Shown here: positions 22,363-33,510 of the stretch, piece after piece
How the letters are laid out: every line of letters begins with the position of its first letter
How positions within the stretch are numbered: the stretch's first letter is position 1
DNA from: Pegoplata infirma
Lineage: Eukaryota; Arthropoda; Insecta; Diptera; Anthomyiidae
DNA length: 64,000 nucleotides
Reading direction: 5' to 3'
Assembly: GCA_963921195.1 (NCBI GenBank)
Contig: OY992539.1
Location: forward strand, 212,664,035 to 212,728,034
The notes under the pieces: generated by a model
The model's input: only the letters and a program-made list of their open reading frames with translations
The model's database searches: none
What the model was told of the DNA's origin: nothing
Made by a program: the position numbers and the translations under genes

Positions 22363-22963
22363 ATATACCCTCCACTTAGTGATAGAGGATATATATAAGT
22401 TTGTCATTCCGTTTGTAACTCATCGAAATATCTGTCTGGGACCCCATAAAGTATATATATTCATGATCCCCGATCGATTTTAAGACATTCTAGCGATATT
22501 CGTCTGTCCGTCGGTCCGTCTGCCCGTCTGTCTGTGGAAATGGTGATCACGGCCAAAATATTACACGGAGATGAATGAAACTTAACATATTTATTGGAAG
22601 TTCTATCGAGAAGTTTGGTATTGCATTTGAGCGATATCGGTTCAGCGGTTATGAACGAAAATGTGAGGACACCTCAAAAATTTTAGTACATTCAACATAA
22701 CCTAAAAATACAAAATGCTTTAATTCGGCTGCTGGTTGACATATATGAACATAATTGAACACCAAATGGTATTTAAACAAGTACAAACACATTTTTTGAC
22801 AAAAAAAAGAAAAAATCGCGGATTTTTTTTTAAATTTTTTTTTTGCGGAAATTTTTTTTCAAAAGTTATTTCATTTTAAACACATTTTTTTGCGATAATC
22901 TTTTTGAAATTGTGGAGGGTATCACTACATTCGGCAAGGCCGAATTTAACTTTTTTACTTGTT
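22363..22963 (+). mobile_element. HINE family B, complete copy
   Basis: Starts TATACCCTCCACTTAGTGATAG and has the GTCY tract near 22500-22535. It ends GGAGGGTATCACTACATTCGGCAAGGCCGAATTTAAC.. ACTTG, with the hairpin TTCGGC-AAG-GCCGAA at 22930-22944. This 0.6-kb copy serves as the empty-site reference for the interrupted copies at 25663-27447 and 33421-37500. Confidence 0.85.
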
Positions 22964-23059
22964 ATATTATTTGTAAAATTTAAAAAAGTTTTTTTTTTTT
23001 TGATAAAAAGCTTTTGGATTTTTTAACCAAAACTTACAGTTTTTTTTTTTTTAATTTTA

Positions 23060-24290
23060 AACTTTCAGCATGTTTTTTTTTTGCATGAACGTTACAAATA
23101 CTTTGTTGTTTTAAACATATTTCCTTTTCTGTTTACTGTTTTAAAATACATTGTTGTTTTTTCGCTTAAATATTTGTTTAAATATCGTTTTTATATTTTT
23201 TTTGTACACAAGAAAAACAATGTCTGCTCTCTGTGTCTGAACATGGGGTAAATGTAACAGATACTAATGGTGTGACAAATTTTTAAGCAAATATCATTTA
23301 TAAAAGATTTTTGGAATTTTTATACATTATTTTTTTTATTAGTATTTTTGCAGTTGAAACTCTGCTTTATAAAATTGTTAATAAAATATTAAATCAATTT
23401 TTAGTTTTATATATTTTGATGATGGCAGCATAATATTAAAAAAGCTTAAGTTGAGAATTTTAGTTTTTATATTTGTAATTGTGCTTTAGAAAAAGCTTAT
23501 ATGATTTTTTGTAAGTTTTGTCTTACCAGTAAGCTTTGAGGCAAGCTTAAGAATTCACTTTTAATTTTCCTGATTTATGCTTTTATCGGTTTAACCTGTT
23601 TAAGATTCTTCCCACAGTTATTAATATAGCACATGTAAAGCATAGCTGTAATAGATTCTCATTACTTCTAATTTTATTAAAAATAATTTGATTTATTTAT
23701 ACATCTTGTATAAATTTGTTATTTCCCTTTATTACTATTATTATTATTTTTTTTTTTTTAATTAAAATTGCTTATTGTATATTGTTCACTTTATGATATA
23801 ATTTGTGTAATTAGGGATTTTCCAAAAACAAAACTAATTCATTGTGTTTTGTAAAAGTCTTTTTGTTCTGAGGAGTGCATTTTAATTGCTTTATTATAAT
23901 ATAAAGTTTATTTAGACGCCAACAACAAACAATAGCAGCAACTGCAACAGCAACAACTGACCTTTGTAATAATGGCAACAGACTCACACAAACAATTTAC
24001 AACAATTAACATACAATACCCTAGAGTTGTTAATATTTAAAAATATTATAGGGAATTTTCTAAGTTATTGGAATTGTAACATTATGGAAATATCAAAATA
24101 ATAAATAGAAATTAACATGTTTGTTGTTAAGACACAAAAAATTCAACCGGATCTAATTTAAAAATATTGAAGTTTGAACTTTTAAGTAGTTGAAGTGAAT
24201 AAATTTTAATAAAATTTTACAAAGTTTTAATTAAAATTGCAACACGCACATGTATATTGAGGAGTTTTGATGACAAAATTAATTTAAGAA
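23060..24290. other. Unassigned AT-rich sequence
   Basis: Looks like ordinary fly non-coding DNA. A short CAACAACAAACAATAGCAGC-type CAR tract at about 23920-23955 is the only unusual composition. There are no terminal repeats or coding frames. Confidence 0.5.
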
Positions 24291-26192
24291 AACAAGATAT
24301 TTTTTCTAATTACTCTTTTTTTTTAAAAAGCTTTAGTCTTTGCAATGAAAAGCTTTAAAGATCTTTTTAATTAAAATATTTTTTCGCATACATTCAGTGT
24401 AAAAAAGTGTGAGTTTTTTTTATAGAAAATTTCTCAGACACCAAGACATTTTTGCTATATATAAAAAAGTGTCAGAATCTAACATGTTTTTACTATCTAC
24501 AAATCCCAGAGACAACTTTTTTCCAATATCAAAAAAGTCAATGAGACATTTTTCCTACATTGAAAAATTCTCAGATTCTGAGAATTATTTCATTAAATAG
24601 AAAAAATAATAGAAGTTTAGATGACAAACACCAAGACATTTTTGCTATATAGAAAAAGGTGTCAGAATCTAACATGTTTTTTATTATCTACTTAGAAAAA
24701 ATCCCTGAGAAATTTTTTTTCCAATATCAAAAAAGTCAATAAAAAAGTGTCAGAATCTAACATGTTTGAACTATATACTTAGAAAAAAATCCCTGAGACA
24801 ATTTTTTTTACTATCGAAAAAGTCAATGAGACATTTTTCCTACATAGAAAAATTCTCAGATTCTGAGAATTATTTCATTAAATAGAAAAAATAATGAAGT
24901 TTAAATGACAAATATATGAAATAATATTTTTTTAAAGCTCGTTTTTAAAAAATCTTTATTTTTTTCTTTAAAAGCTTTTAAGCTTTTTTAGTTTACAACA
25001 TTTTTCCGCATAGAAAAATCTCAGATTATGAGATAATTATCCTGTACAGTAAAAGTTTCAGATTTTGAAACATTTTTCATATTTCATATTCTGAAACATT
25101 GAAAAAGTCTTAGATTCTTATACATTTTTCCTATAGAAAAAGTCTCAGATTCTAAGACATTTTCCCATACATAAAAAATCTCAGCCTTTAAGACATTTCT
25201 CCCATATCGAAAAATTTAGATTCTAAGAAAATAAAAATAGAAAATAACACATTTTCCCCTAATTAGAAAAAAATCTTAAATTCCGGACATTTTTTGTGTA
25301 CAAAAAAAGTATCAGATTCTAAAATATTTTGCCTATATGAAAAAATTGTCAGATTCTGAGACTTTTTTATAGAAATACTTTCCATATATAAAAATAAATC
25401 GAAGTTTAGATGTCAAAATTAACCTAGAAAAATAAGGAATTAAGAAAAAGCTCTTTTTCAAAAAGCTTTATTTTTTCCGCAAAAGCTTTAAAGGCTTTTT
25501 TTAATTTTTTCCCCGTATAGAAAAACCTGAGATTCTAAACTTTTTCCTATACACAAAAAGTCTCAGAGTCTGAGAAGCTTATCCTATATAAAGAAGTTTC
25601 ATAAATCTAAAAAGGTTCAGATTTAAAAAAAAAAAAATCTGCATAGAAAATATTTGAAAATTAACAAGTAAAAAAGTTAAATTCGGCCGTGCCGAATGTA
25701 TTGATACCTTCCACAATATCAAAAAGATTATTGCAAAAAACTTAAAAAAAAAAATTTGAAAAAAAATTTCCGCGAAAAAAAATTTTGTTCGTACTTGTGT
25801 TCGTACTTGTTTAAGTACCTTTCGGTGTTCAATTATGTTTACATATGTCAACCAGCAGCCGAATTAAAGCATTTTGTATTTTTAGGTTATGTTGAATGTG
25901 CCAACATTTTTGAGGTGTCCTTACATTTTCGATAATAACTTTTGAACTGCTGAACCGATATCGCTCAAATACAATACCAAACTGCTCAGGAAAACTTCCA
26001 ATAAATATGTTAAGTTTCAGTCATCTCCGTGTAATATTTTGGTCGTGATCACCATTTCCACAGACAGACGGACAGACGGACATCGCTAGAATGTCTTAAA
26101 ATCGATCACTGATCAATAATATATATACTTTATGGGGTCCTAGACCGATATTTCGATGAGTTACAAACGGAATGACAAACTTATATATACCC

Positions 26193-27415
26193 TAGAGTTG
26201 TCAGTCGATTAAGAATAATTCGATTAATCGATCAAACAAAACCCAACTCTTGTTCGAATAATTCAAAAATGACGATTTTCGAATAACGAATAAATCGATT
26301 AATTAATGTCGATTAATCGAACAATTTTTTTTAATTAAAAAATTAAATAAATGCTTAGAATTTGATTTATTCTCATAAATTTTGAAAGATTTTATACAAA
26401 ATGTAGGAAAGTTAAAATATATTGTAGCCATAGCCCTGGATAGCACATCCATTATAGAATTAGAGGGAGTTATCAAGTTTTTAATAAATAATTAAGAAAA
26501 AATTAATAATTCTTTTGCATCAGACTTACTAAAACGTATTAAAATTCTTAGAAATCAGAATTAATGAGAGACGTATAAAAGTGTTATATACGTTAATAAT
26601 TTTTCTAAATTCTGGAAATTTTTCGAGCAATGAAATATTCTCCAAAAAGCGAAACAAAATAATATGCAAATGAATTATACTCCAGATTATTTTATGTTGA
26701 AAGTAATCACAATAATTCAGATAAAAGTATTGAAATAGTTAAATAATTCAATTCAAAGTATTAAAAATTCAGAAAATAAAAAGGACTTCAGACGATATGG
26801 TATATTTGGAAAAATCTGAAAAAAGAACAGAAAAAATAGATAAACTTTTTTATGCTCTTCTTACTATATCACCTACTTCAACAATTAGCGAAAGAGTGTT
26901 TTCAAAATCTAATTTAATAAAAAACAAAAACCAATAATGGTTTGAAAGCAAAAAAATTGAGTCAACTTTTATTTTTAAAAGATTATTTCTTAAGAACAAC
27001 TTTAATTGTCTTATTTGACAAAAATTAAAATCATTTATGATATCTTTTGTCTGAATACTTCAAATAATAATTAGTATTTGAATTATTTCTCAACAAGTAT
27101 TAAAATCGACATCCATTAATTAAAAGTGATCTCAGTTATTACATTTTTAAGTTTTTTTAACTTTTAACTATTTTATTTTTAAGTTTTGTATGCATTTTTT
27201 CGTTAATAAAAATTTGAACTTTCTTATTTTATGATTTTTTATATGGATTGTTTATTTTTTTTGTTAATAAAAATATTTTTTAAAATAATTTTTTTATTCG
27301 TTATTCTCTTCGATTAATCGAATAAATTTTGATCTTTAATCGTTTGATCGAACGAGGAAAAACAATGATTTGAATTATTCGAACAAAGTTGAAAGTCGAA
27401 TAATTGACAACTCTA
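26193..27415 (+). mobile_element. Dead hAT element, TAGAGTTGTCA ends
   Basis: The ends are TAGAGTTGTCA and TTGACAACTCTA, with a perfect 8-bp duplication ATATACCC at 26185-26192 and 27416-27423. The terminal 100-120 bp consist of TCGATTAATCG / TTCGAATAATTC words. Inside is a remnant of the transposase C-terminus (26831-26990). Only about 1.2 kb remains, so it is internally deleted. Confidence 0.9.
26831..26990 (+). pseudogene. hAT transposase C-terminal remnant
   Basis: Reads KIDKLFYALLTISPTSTISE followed by RVFSKSNLIKNKN, which matches the hAT dimerisation motif (L..P.TS..SERVFS). A stop follows at about 26934. In a shifted frame the expected continuation LKAKKLSQLLFLKDYF is present, so there is at least one frameshift. 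The rest of the transposase is deleted. It is not close to the gene at 12592-17755 in this motif. Confidence 0.8.
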
Positions 27416-27556
27416 ATATACCCTCTATCACTAAGTGGATGGTATAAAAATAAGAAATCAAGAAAAAGCTCTTTTTTCAAAAAGCTTTAATTTTTTCCGC
27501 AAAAGCTTTTAGCTTTTTTAATTTTTTCCCCGTATAGAAAAACCTGAGATTCTTAA

Positions 27557-27740
27557 GGGCAGTTTACATGTTAACTACCCTTGACCACCCTTATCTACTA
27601 TTTTCCAGTATTGGTGATACGATTTGCTGGGTTTAAATAATTTTGTATGAAAAATTATTTGAATTTGACAATTGTTATCCTCCAATAGTGGGAAATAGTA
27701 GATAAGGGTGGTCAAGGGTAGTTAACATGTAAATCAACCT
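27557..27740. mobile_element. 184-bp MITE with TTAA duplication
   Basis: A palindromic element whose arms share TTTACATGTTAACTACCC and the following CTTGACCACCCTTATCTACT. It is flanked on both sides by TTAA (27553-27556 and 27741-27744). Comparison with the parallel satellite sequence at 25533-25550 supports the boundaries. TTAA duplication is typical of the piggyBac superfamily; the assignment is inferred. Confidence 0.75.
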
Positions 27741-28140
27741 TTAACCTTTTCCTATACACAAAAAGTCTCAAAGTCTAAGAAGCTTATCCTATATAAAGAA
27801 GTCTCATATTCATAGACTTTTTTCCTGTATTGAAACAGGGTCAGATTTAAAAAAAAAAGTCTGCATAGAAAATGTTTGAGATTCTTTTTTTATTTTTTTT
27901 TTCAATTTGAAAATTTTTTCCATAAATAAAAGGTCTCAGATTCAGAGAAATTTTTCCCATACAGATAAAGTCGTATTTTCTGAGAGATTTTTCCTATTTA
28001 AAAAAGATTTTCAGATTCTGAGACATTTTTCTCTATATATAGAAAAAGTCTTAAATTCTGAAACATTTTTTCCATATAGAAAATGTCTCAGATTCTTAGA
28101 ATTTTTTTCTATGTAAAAAAACTCTTAAGATTATGAGACA

Positions 28141-28423
28141 TCCCAGTCGGCAAAAAAAATCACACCTGACATACTGCTGACTCTCCCTTTATAAAATTGC
28201 TGACATCTTCATACAATTTTTCAAAATGTCATCGATGACATGTCAGAAGTTGGTCAGCGGTTGTTTAAACGAATTGTTAGTGGCCACCGATACTGGCGGA
28301 CACTACTGACTAACTGCTGACATGTCATTAATGACATTATGAAAAATTGTATGAAGATGTCAGCGATTTCATAATGGGAGAGTCAGCAGTATGTCAGGTG
28401 TGATTTTATTTTGCCAACTGGGA
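28141..28423. mobile_element. 283-bp palindromic MITE, CCCAGT ends
   Basis: TCCCAGTCGGC at the left and GCCAACTGGGA at the right; the arms pair along GGTGTGATTTT, TGACATACTGCTGACTCTCC and ATACAATTTTTC. The core repeats TGACATGTCA-type words. The unfilled site in the neighbouring satellite unit (GAAACATATAATAG at about 28815) shows that the insertion added no duplication, or at most 2 bp (AT). Confidence 0.85.
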
Positions 28424-29590
28424 TATAATAGAAGTTTAGGTGACAAAATTGACTTGGAAAATAAAAAAAAAAAATTTAACTAAGAAAAAACCCTTTTAAA
28501 TAGTTTTACTGTTTTGAGTAAAAGCTTTTCAGCCTTTTCAATTTAGAACATTTAGAAAAAATCTCCGATTTTGAGACAATTTTCCTATATAGAAAAGTCT
28601 GAGATTTAAAGGACTCAGATTCTCAGACATTTTTCCCATAAAGAAAAAGTCTCAGATTCTGACACATTTTAAATAGCTTAGAAAAAGCATTTTAAAAAAA
28701 AACTTTAATAATATCAATAAAAGCTTTTTCAATTTAAAATATTTTGCCGCATAGAAAAAGGATCTGATTCTGTGACATTTTTCTATATAGAAAAAAAGTC
28801 TGAGATTCCGAAACATATAATAGAAGTTTAGATGACAAAATTAACATTGGAAAATAAGAATTGTTTTACTTAGAAAAAGCTCTTTTTTAAAAGCTTTAAT
28901 TTTTTTTATTCAAATCTTTAAAGAAATTTCAATTTAAATATTTTTTCGAATAAAAAAAAAGTCTCAGATTCTGGGACATTTTTCCTTTATAGAAAAAGTT
29001 TCAGATTCTGAAAAATATTTCTCATAAAGAAAAGGTCTAAGCTTTTGAGGAAAAATTTCTCATTTTCTTAGAGGTTTTGCCTATATAGAAAAAGCCATAG
29101 ATCCTCAATAATTTTTTCTATATAGGGGAAGACATTTTTACTATAAAGAAAAATCTTAGATTAAGAGAAATTGTTTTTTTATAGAAAAGTCTTAGATACT
29201 GAGACAATTTTACTTTATAGAAATAGTCTCAGAATCTGAAATTTTTTTCCATGTAGAAAAAATCTCAGAATCTGAGACACATGTAAAAAAATCAAAGATT
29301 CTGAAATATGTTTTCTTTAGAAAAAGTCTTAGATTATGAGAAAATTCTCAGATTCTGATATATTTTTTCTATATAAAAAAGTATCATATTCTAAGACTTT
29401 TTTCTATAATGAAAAAAGTTACAGAGACATTTTTTATATAGAAAAAACTCAGATTCTGAGACATTTATCTTACAGATTCTAAGAAATTTTTTATATATAG
29501 AAAAACTCACAGATTCCGAGAAATCTGTCTTAGATTGTGTTTCAGATTATAAAAAAATTTTCTATATAAAAAAATTTCTGATTGTCAATT

Positions 29591-30304
29591 CTCTGTAAGT
29601 ATACATATTTTTTATTCCACATAGCAACAACATTTTTTTTCAAAATCAAAAACAATTCATATGACCTCTAAGTACAGTTCAATAAATTTTTCAAACTAGA
29701 ATTAATTAAAATATTTCCATAAAAAAACACGTCAGCATTTATGAATGGAAGAATCACATTAAATATATTTACGGTATTTGACATTTTTAATGAATAAAAT
29801 TATAAAATTACAACGTGCCTCAGATCATAACTTACAACAAAGTCAATGGACTGATTTATATAGGCAATGGTATACTTTATTAAAAATACTCATAAATAAA
29901 AGAAAACAGAAAATATATATTATAAAATGATCATAAAATACTAAAGTTTATACAATTGTGATACAAAAGGAAATTTTTTTTATGTAATAAAAATTTAATA
30001 AAAATAATTATTATGCTAAATGCATTGACAATTCTATAAAAGAAATAATTCTTTACAATGGTTTACAAAAAAATACAAAAAAAAAGTGTAGAAAAAAAGA
30101 ATAAATTAGAAAAAAAATTCATATATGTTGGTGGCATTCATAAATTTCTTTAAACAAGAGATTTTTATGGTTAAAAAACGTGATTAAATCAAACATAGAA
30201 GTGAAAAAAAAGCATAAAAAATAATTTATTAAAGTAAAATTATATAAAAAATAATATAAAAATGTTTTAAATAGTACAAAAAAATGTTTAAATGTTAGAT
30301 TTTT
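29591..30304. other. Unassigned AT-rich sequence
   Basis: No repeats with the rest of the window that I can see and no coding frame worth calling. It ends where the large fold-back begins. Confidence 0.5.
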
Positions 30305-33156
30305 GTATATCATTCAAAATACGAGAGATCGCCACAAAACTGGACTTAGGTACTCCGATTAACTTTATATTATACACACGGATATTTTATGGAGCCATTT
30401 TTGCTTTTGCATTTAAAGTTTAAAAAAAAATTGAAAACTCGCGATTTTATTAGCGTTTTAAATTTTTACAAAAATGAAAAAAATGCAAAATGTAGTCAAG
30501 TTTGAAGAGCTATATTTCCTAAAGTTTATATCGGATTTCAATTCTGTTCAACGCATTCGAAAGGTATACTCGTCTTCTTTATAACTAATATTTTTTAAAG
30601 AAAAAATTGTGTCTAAAAATGCAGTTTTAAGACAAATGCAATTTTAAAATGCATTTTCTAAAACTTACTACATCTTCGATTTTTAAAAAACCGACATTTT
30701 TGAAAAGATTGCAATTTTTACATTAAATATAGCTAACAAATACTTTGGGACACGCATTCGTGCTATTTTAAACGATTTTATGAAAAATATCTTACTAAAT
30801 TTTTCATACAAAAAGTTCAAAAAAATTTATTTTATTTAGTATTTTAAAATTTTGTATTATTGTAGAAATTTTTTCAAAAAGTATTCCACTTCAATACTCT
30901 TCATTAATAAAAGTAGGTATCGCATTTAACTGTCTTAAAAAGTTGTTTACAGATTTAACTGTGTTTTCTAAAATTATAAGTTTTCCTTTTGGAGTTAATA
31001 ACACACAAAGTTGCAGGCTAAAATTTTGTAGAAAACATATTGCAAACATTTTTTTGCAGCAAAACCGATCAAATTTAAAGAAAGTATGTAAATAAAGAAG
31101 TTTAAATCGCGGTATTAATATCTCGTTATTTTTTTTACAGAAATCGCGATGTTTTTAGCTCGGACTTTAAAAGTGCAATTTTTGGCAACAAAAACACTAC
31201 AATTGCAAAAAGTGAATTTGCAATTTTATTGCATTTTTCCCGAGGAATAATTTTTGTCTTTATTCTTATATCATATTTCTGATTATTTCATTTTCTCATT
31301 TTTTCAAAAAAAACGGCTCCGGGGAAGATTTTGATTTTCGTCGAAAAATATGCATAGTAGTGGGGTACCCCAAATTCAAAATCAAGAAAGAAATTTACGA
31401 AAACTTAAATGCATCATGTAAACTAAATGCATCTTAAAAATTCTAATTGAAATGCATTGTATTATTTTAAAACTGATAATTTTAGAAAACACAGTTAAAT
31501 CTGTAAACAACTTTTTAAAACAGTTAAATGCGATACTTACTTTTATTAATGAAGATTATTGAAGTGGAATACTTTTTGAAAAAATTTCTACAATAACACA
31601 GTGCAGCAGCACATTTAGGGCCTCAACCAAACCAAGACAGTTTGAAAGTACTTATGTGTAGTAGTAAAAATCCCAAAGGGTTTAGCTCTGTAACGTCTCA
31701 AATTTTTTTTATAGCCCACTGAATTTTTCAGTTTTTTTTCAAAGGTGTTGGAAAAAAGTCGAAAAAACTAATGTTAATGATTTTATTAACTTAAAATAGT
31801 GTTTGGATATCTTCAATAGAATTTTATGGGGAACATTTTTCTAGAGTACGCTAAACCTCTATCTCCCGTTTTAATGGGTCATTTACGCCATTATTTTAAG
31901 AAATGGCTCAGAAACCTACTAAGACGTGCGTTTAAAGGGTTAAAATGTTTTACGATTATTTTCAGCATCAAATTTCACTGGCGGTTACTGAAGACAGAAA
32001 GTTCGACCGGTATACGAAAAATGCATAAAAAAGGTTAATTGTAAATTATCATTAATTTTTTATATTTTTTCCTATATTTGTTAGTTACAATTGTATACAA
32101 TTTCTGGCAAAAATATAAAAAAATGAATGATACTTCACAATTTATCTTTTTTCTGCATTTTCCTTATATCAGTCGAACTTTCTGCCTTCAGTAACCCCTA
32201 GTGAAATTTGACGCAGAGTATATTCGTAGAATATTTTAACCCTTTAAACGCAAGCTTTAGTAGACTTTTGAGCCATTTCTTAAGAAAAATACATAAATGA
32301 CCAATAAATACGGCAGATAAAGGGTTAATATATTCTAGAAAAAAATTCCCCATCAAATTCTATTGAAGACATCCAAACACTATTTTAAGCTCAAAAGAAC
32401 AGTTACATTATTGTTTTCGACTTTTTTCAAAAGGCTTTTGAAAAAAAATGAAAAATTTAGTGGGCTATAAAAAAAATTTGAGACGTTACAGAGCAAAACC
32501 CATTAGGGGTTTAACTACTACACACAAGTACTTTCAAACTGTCTTGGTTTGGTTGAGGCCCTAAGAAATGACCCTTCAATTGTGTCACAGTGAAATACTA
32601 AATTTTAAAATACTAAAAAAAAAAAATTTGTTGAACTTTTTATATGAAAAATTTAGTAAGATATTTTTCATAAAATCGTTTTAAATAGCACGAATGCGTG
32701 TCCCAAAATATTTCTTAGCTATATTTAATGTAAAAATTTCAATCTTTTCAAAAATGTTGGTTTTTTAAAAATCGAAGATGTAGTAAGTTCTGAAAAATGC
32801 ATTTCTAAATTGCATTTGTCTTAAAACTGCATTTTTAGACACAATTTTTTCTTTAAAAAATATTAGTTATAAAGAAGACGGGTATACCTTTCGAATGCAT
32901 TGAACAGAATTGAAATCCGATATATACTTTAGGAAATATAGCTCTTCAAAGTTGACTACATTTTGCATTTTTTTCATTTTTTGAAAAATTTAAAACGCTA
33001 AAAAAATCGCGAGTTTTTAATTTTTTTTTAAACTGTAAATGCAATTATCCAAATTGCTCCATAGAGCATCCGTGTGCACAATATAAAGTTAATCGGGGAA
33101 CCTAAGTCCAGATTTATTGCGTTTTCTATTGATTTCTCGTGTTTTCAATGATATAG
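30305..33156. mobile_element. Large fold-back element with an inserted fold-back
   Basis: The left arm runs 30305 to about 30990. The right arm is the inverse of it in two parts: about 31479-31596 and 32593-33156. The outermost matching bases are GTATATCATTCAAAATACGAGAGAT and their counterpart near 33132-33156. The loop (about 30990-31478) is unique. The right arm is split by the CACAGTG fold-back at 31597-32592. No duplication could be fixed. It encodes nothing recognisable. Confidence 0.8.
31597..32592. mobile_element. Nested CACAGTG fold-back
   Basis: It starts CACAGTGCAGC and ends GTGTCACAGTG. The arms share AGGGCCTCAACCAAACCAAG and the following GACAGTTTGAAAGTACTT. The outer element's other arm gives the empty site (CTACAATAATACAAAATTTT), which allows a TAA-like 3-bp duplication (left TAA, right AAA). 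Ends of this type recur at 47253 and 45552. A 3-bp TWA duplication would suit PIF/Harbinger; uncertain. Confidence 0.75.
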
Positions 33157-33510
33157 ATTAAGCTTCCTGTACAGTTTTTTGTTAAGTTTTGTAAATAGTT
33201 TAAACACATTAAGGTGTAAAACAAAAGACTTAAGACACAAACTTCTTTATATGATTTTTTTGTCAAATGCGGTTGTAAGCTTTATAAAGTTCAATTAAAG
33301 CTTCTGTTTAAAGTTCTATTTAGAGAAATTATTTAATTCTTGCAACAAATTTACGAGAATGGAGATTAGGGTGGGGCGATTATTATGGAAGGAAAAAACC
33401 TTAATGGGCGCTTCGAGTTTTTATACCCTCCACTTAGTGATAGAGGGTATATATAAGTTTGTCATTCCGTTTGTAACTCATCGAAATATCAGTCTGGGAC
33501 CCCATAAAGT

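Larger units (their letters stand above)
20060..23060. repeat. Decayed AAAGCTTT-rich satellite-like region
   Basis: Irregular repetition of AAAAGCTTT, TTAAGCTTTTTTAAATTTAAAGC and TTTAGAATTTTTTTGAATAAAAAAG words through 20060-21260, 21915-22360 and 22975-23060. Some longer units recur (for example ATCTATTGCATTATTAGTAA near 20390, 20635 and 20973), giving an approximate period of 250-350 bp. Two HINEs interrupt it. Confidence 0.65.
25663..27447 (-). mobile_element. HINE family B, minus strand, split by a hAT element
   Basis: The left edge is the 3' end (AACAAGTAAAAAAGTTAAATTCGGC, hairpin at 25681-25695) and the right edge is the 5' end (CTCTATCACTAAGTGGATGGTATA). The sequence matches the complete copy at 22363-22963, except that a 1.2-kb hAT element occupies 26193-27415. 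The GTCY tract is at about 26068-26083. Confidence 0.85.
24290..29590. repeat. Composite satellite block (higher-order units)
   Basis: The sequence alternates between two modules. One is a leader (GAAGTTTAGATGACAAAATT .. AAAAAGCTTT .. CCGCAAAAGCTTT). The other is a run of decayed GTCTCAGATTCTGAGACATTTTTCC units. Leaders start near 24270, 24895, 25397, 27450 (after an insertion), 28430 and 28815, so the original higher-order unit was about 400-600 bp. It is interrupted by a HINE with a dead hAT, a TTAA MITE and a palindromic MITE. Confidence 0.75.
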
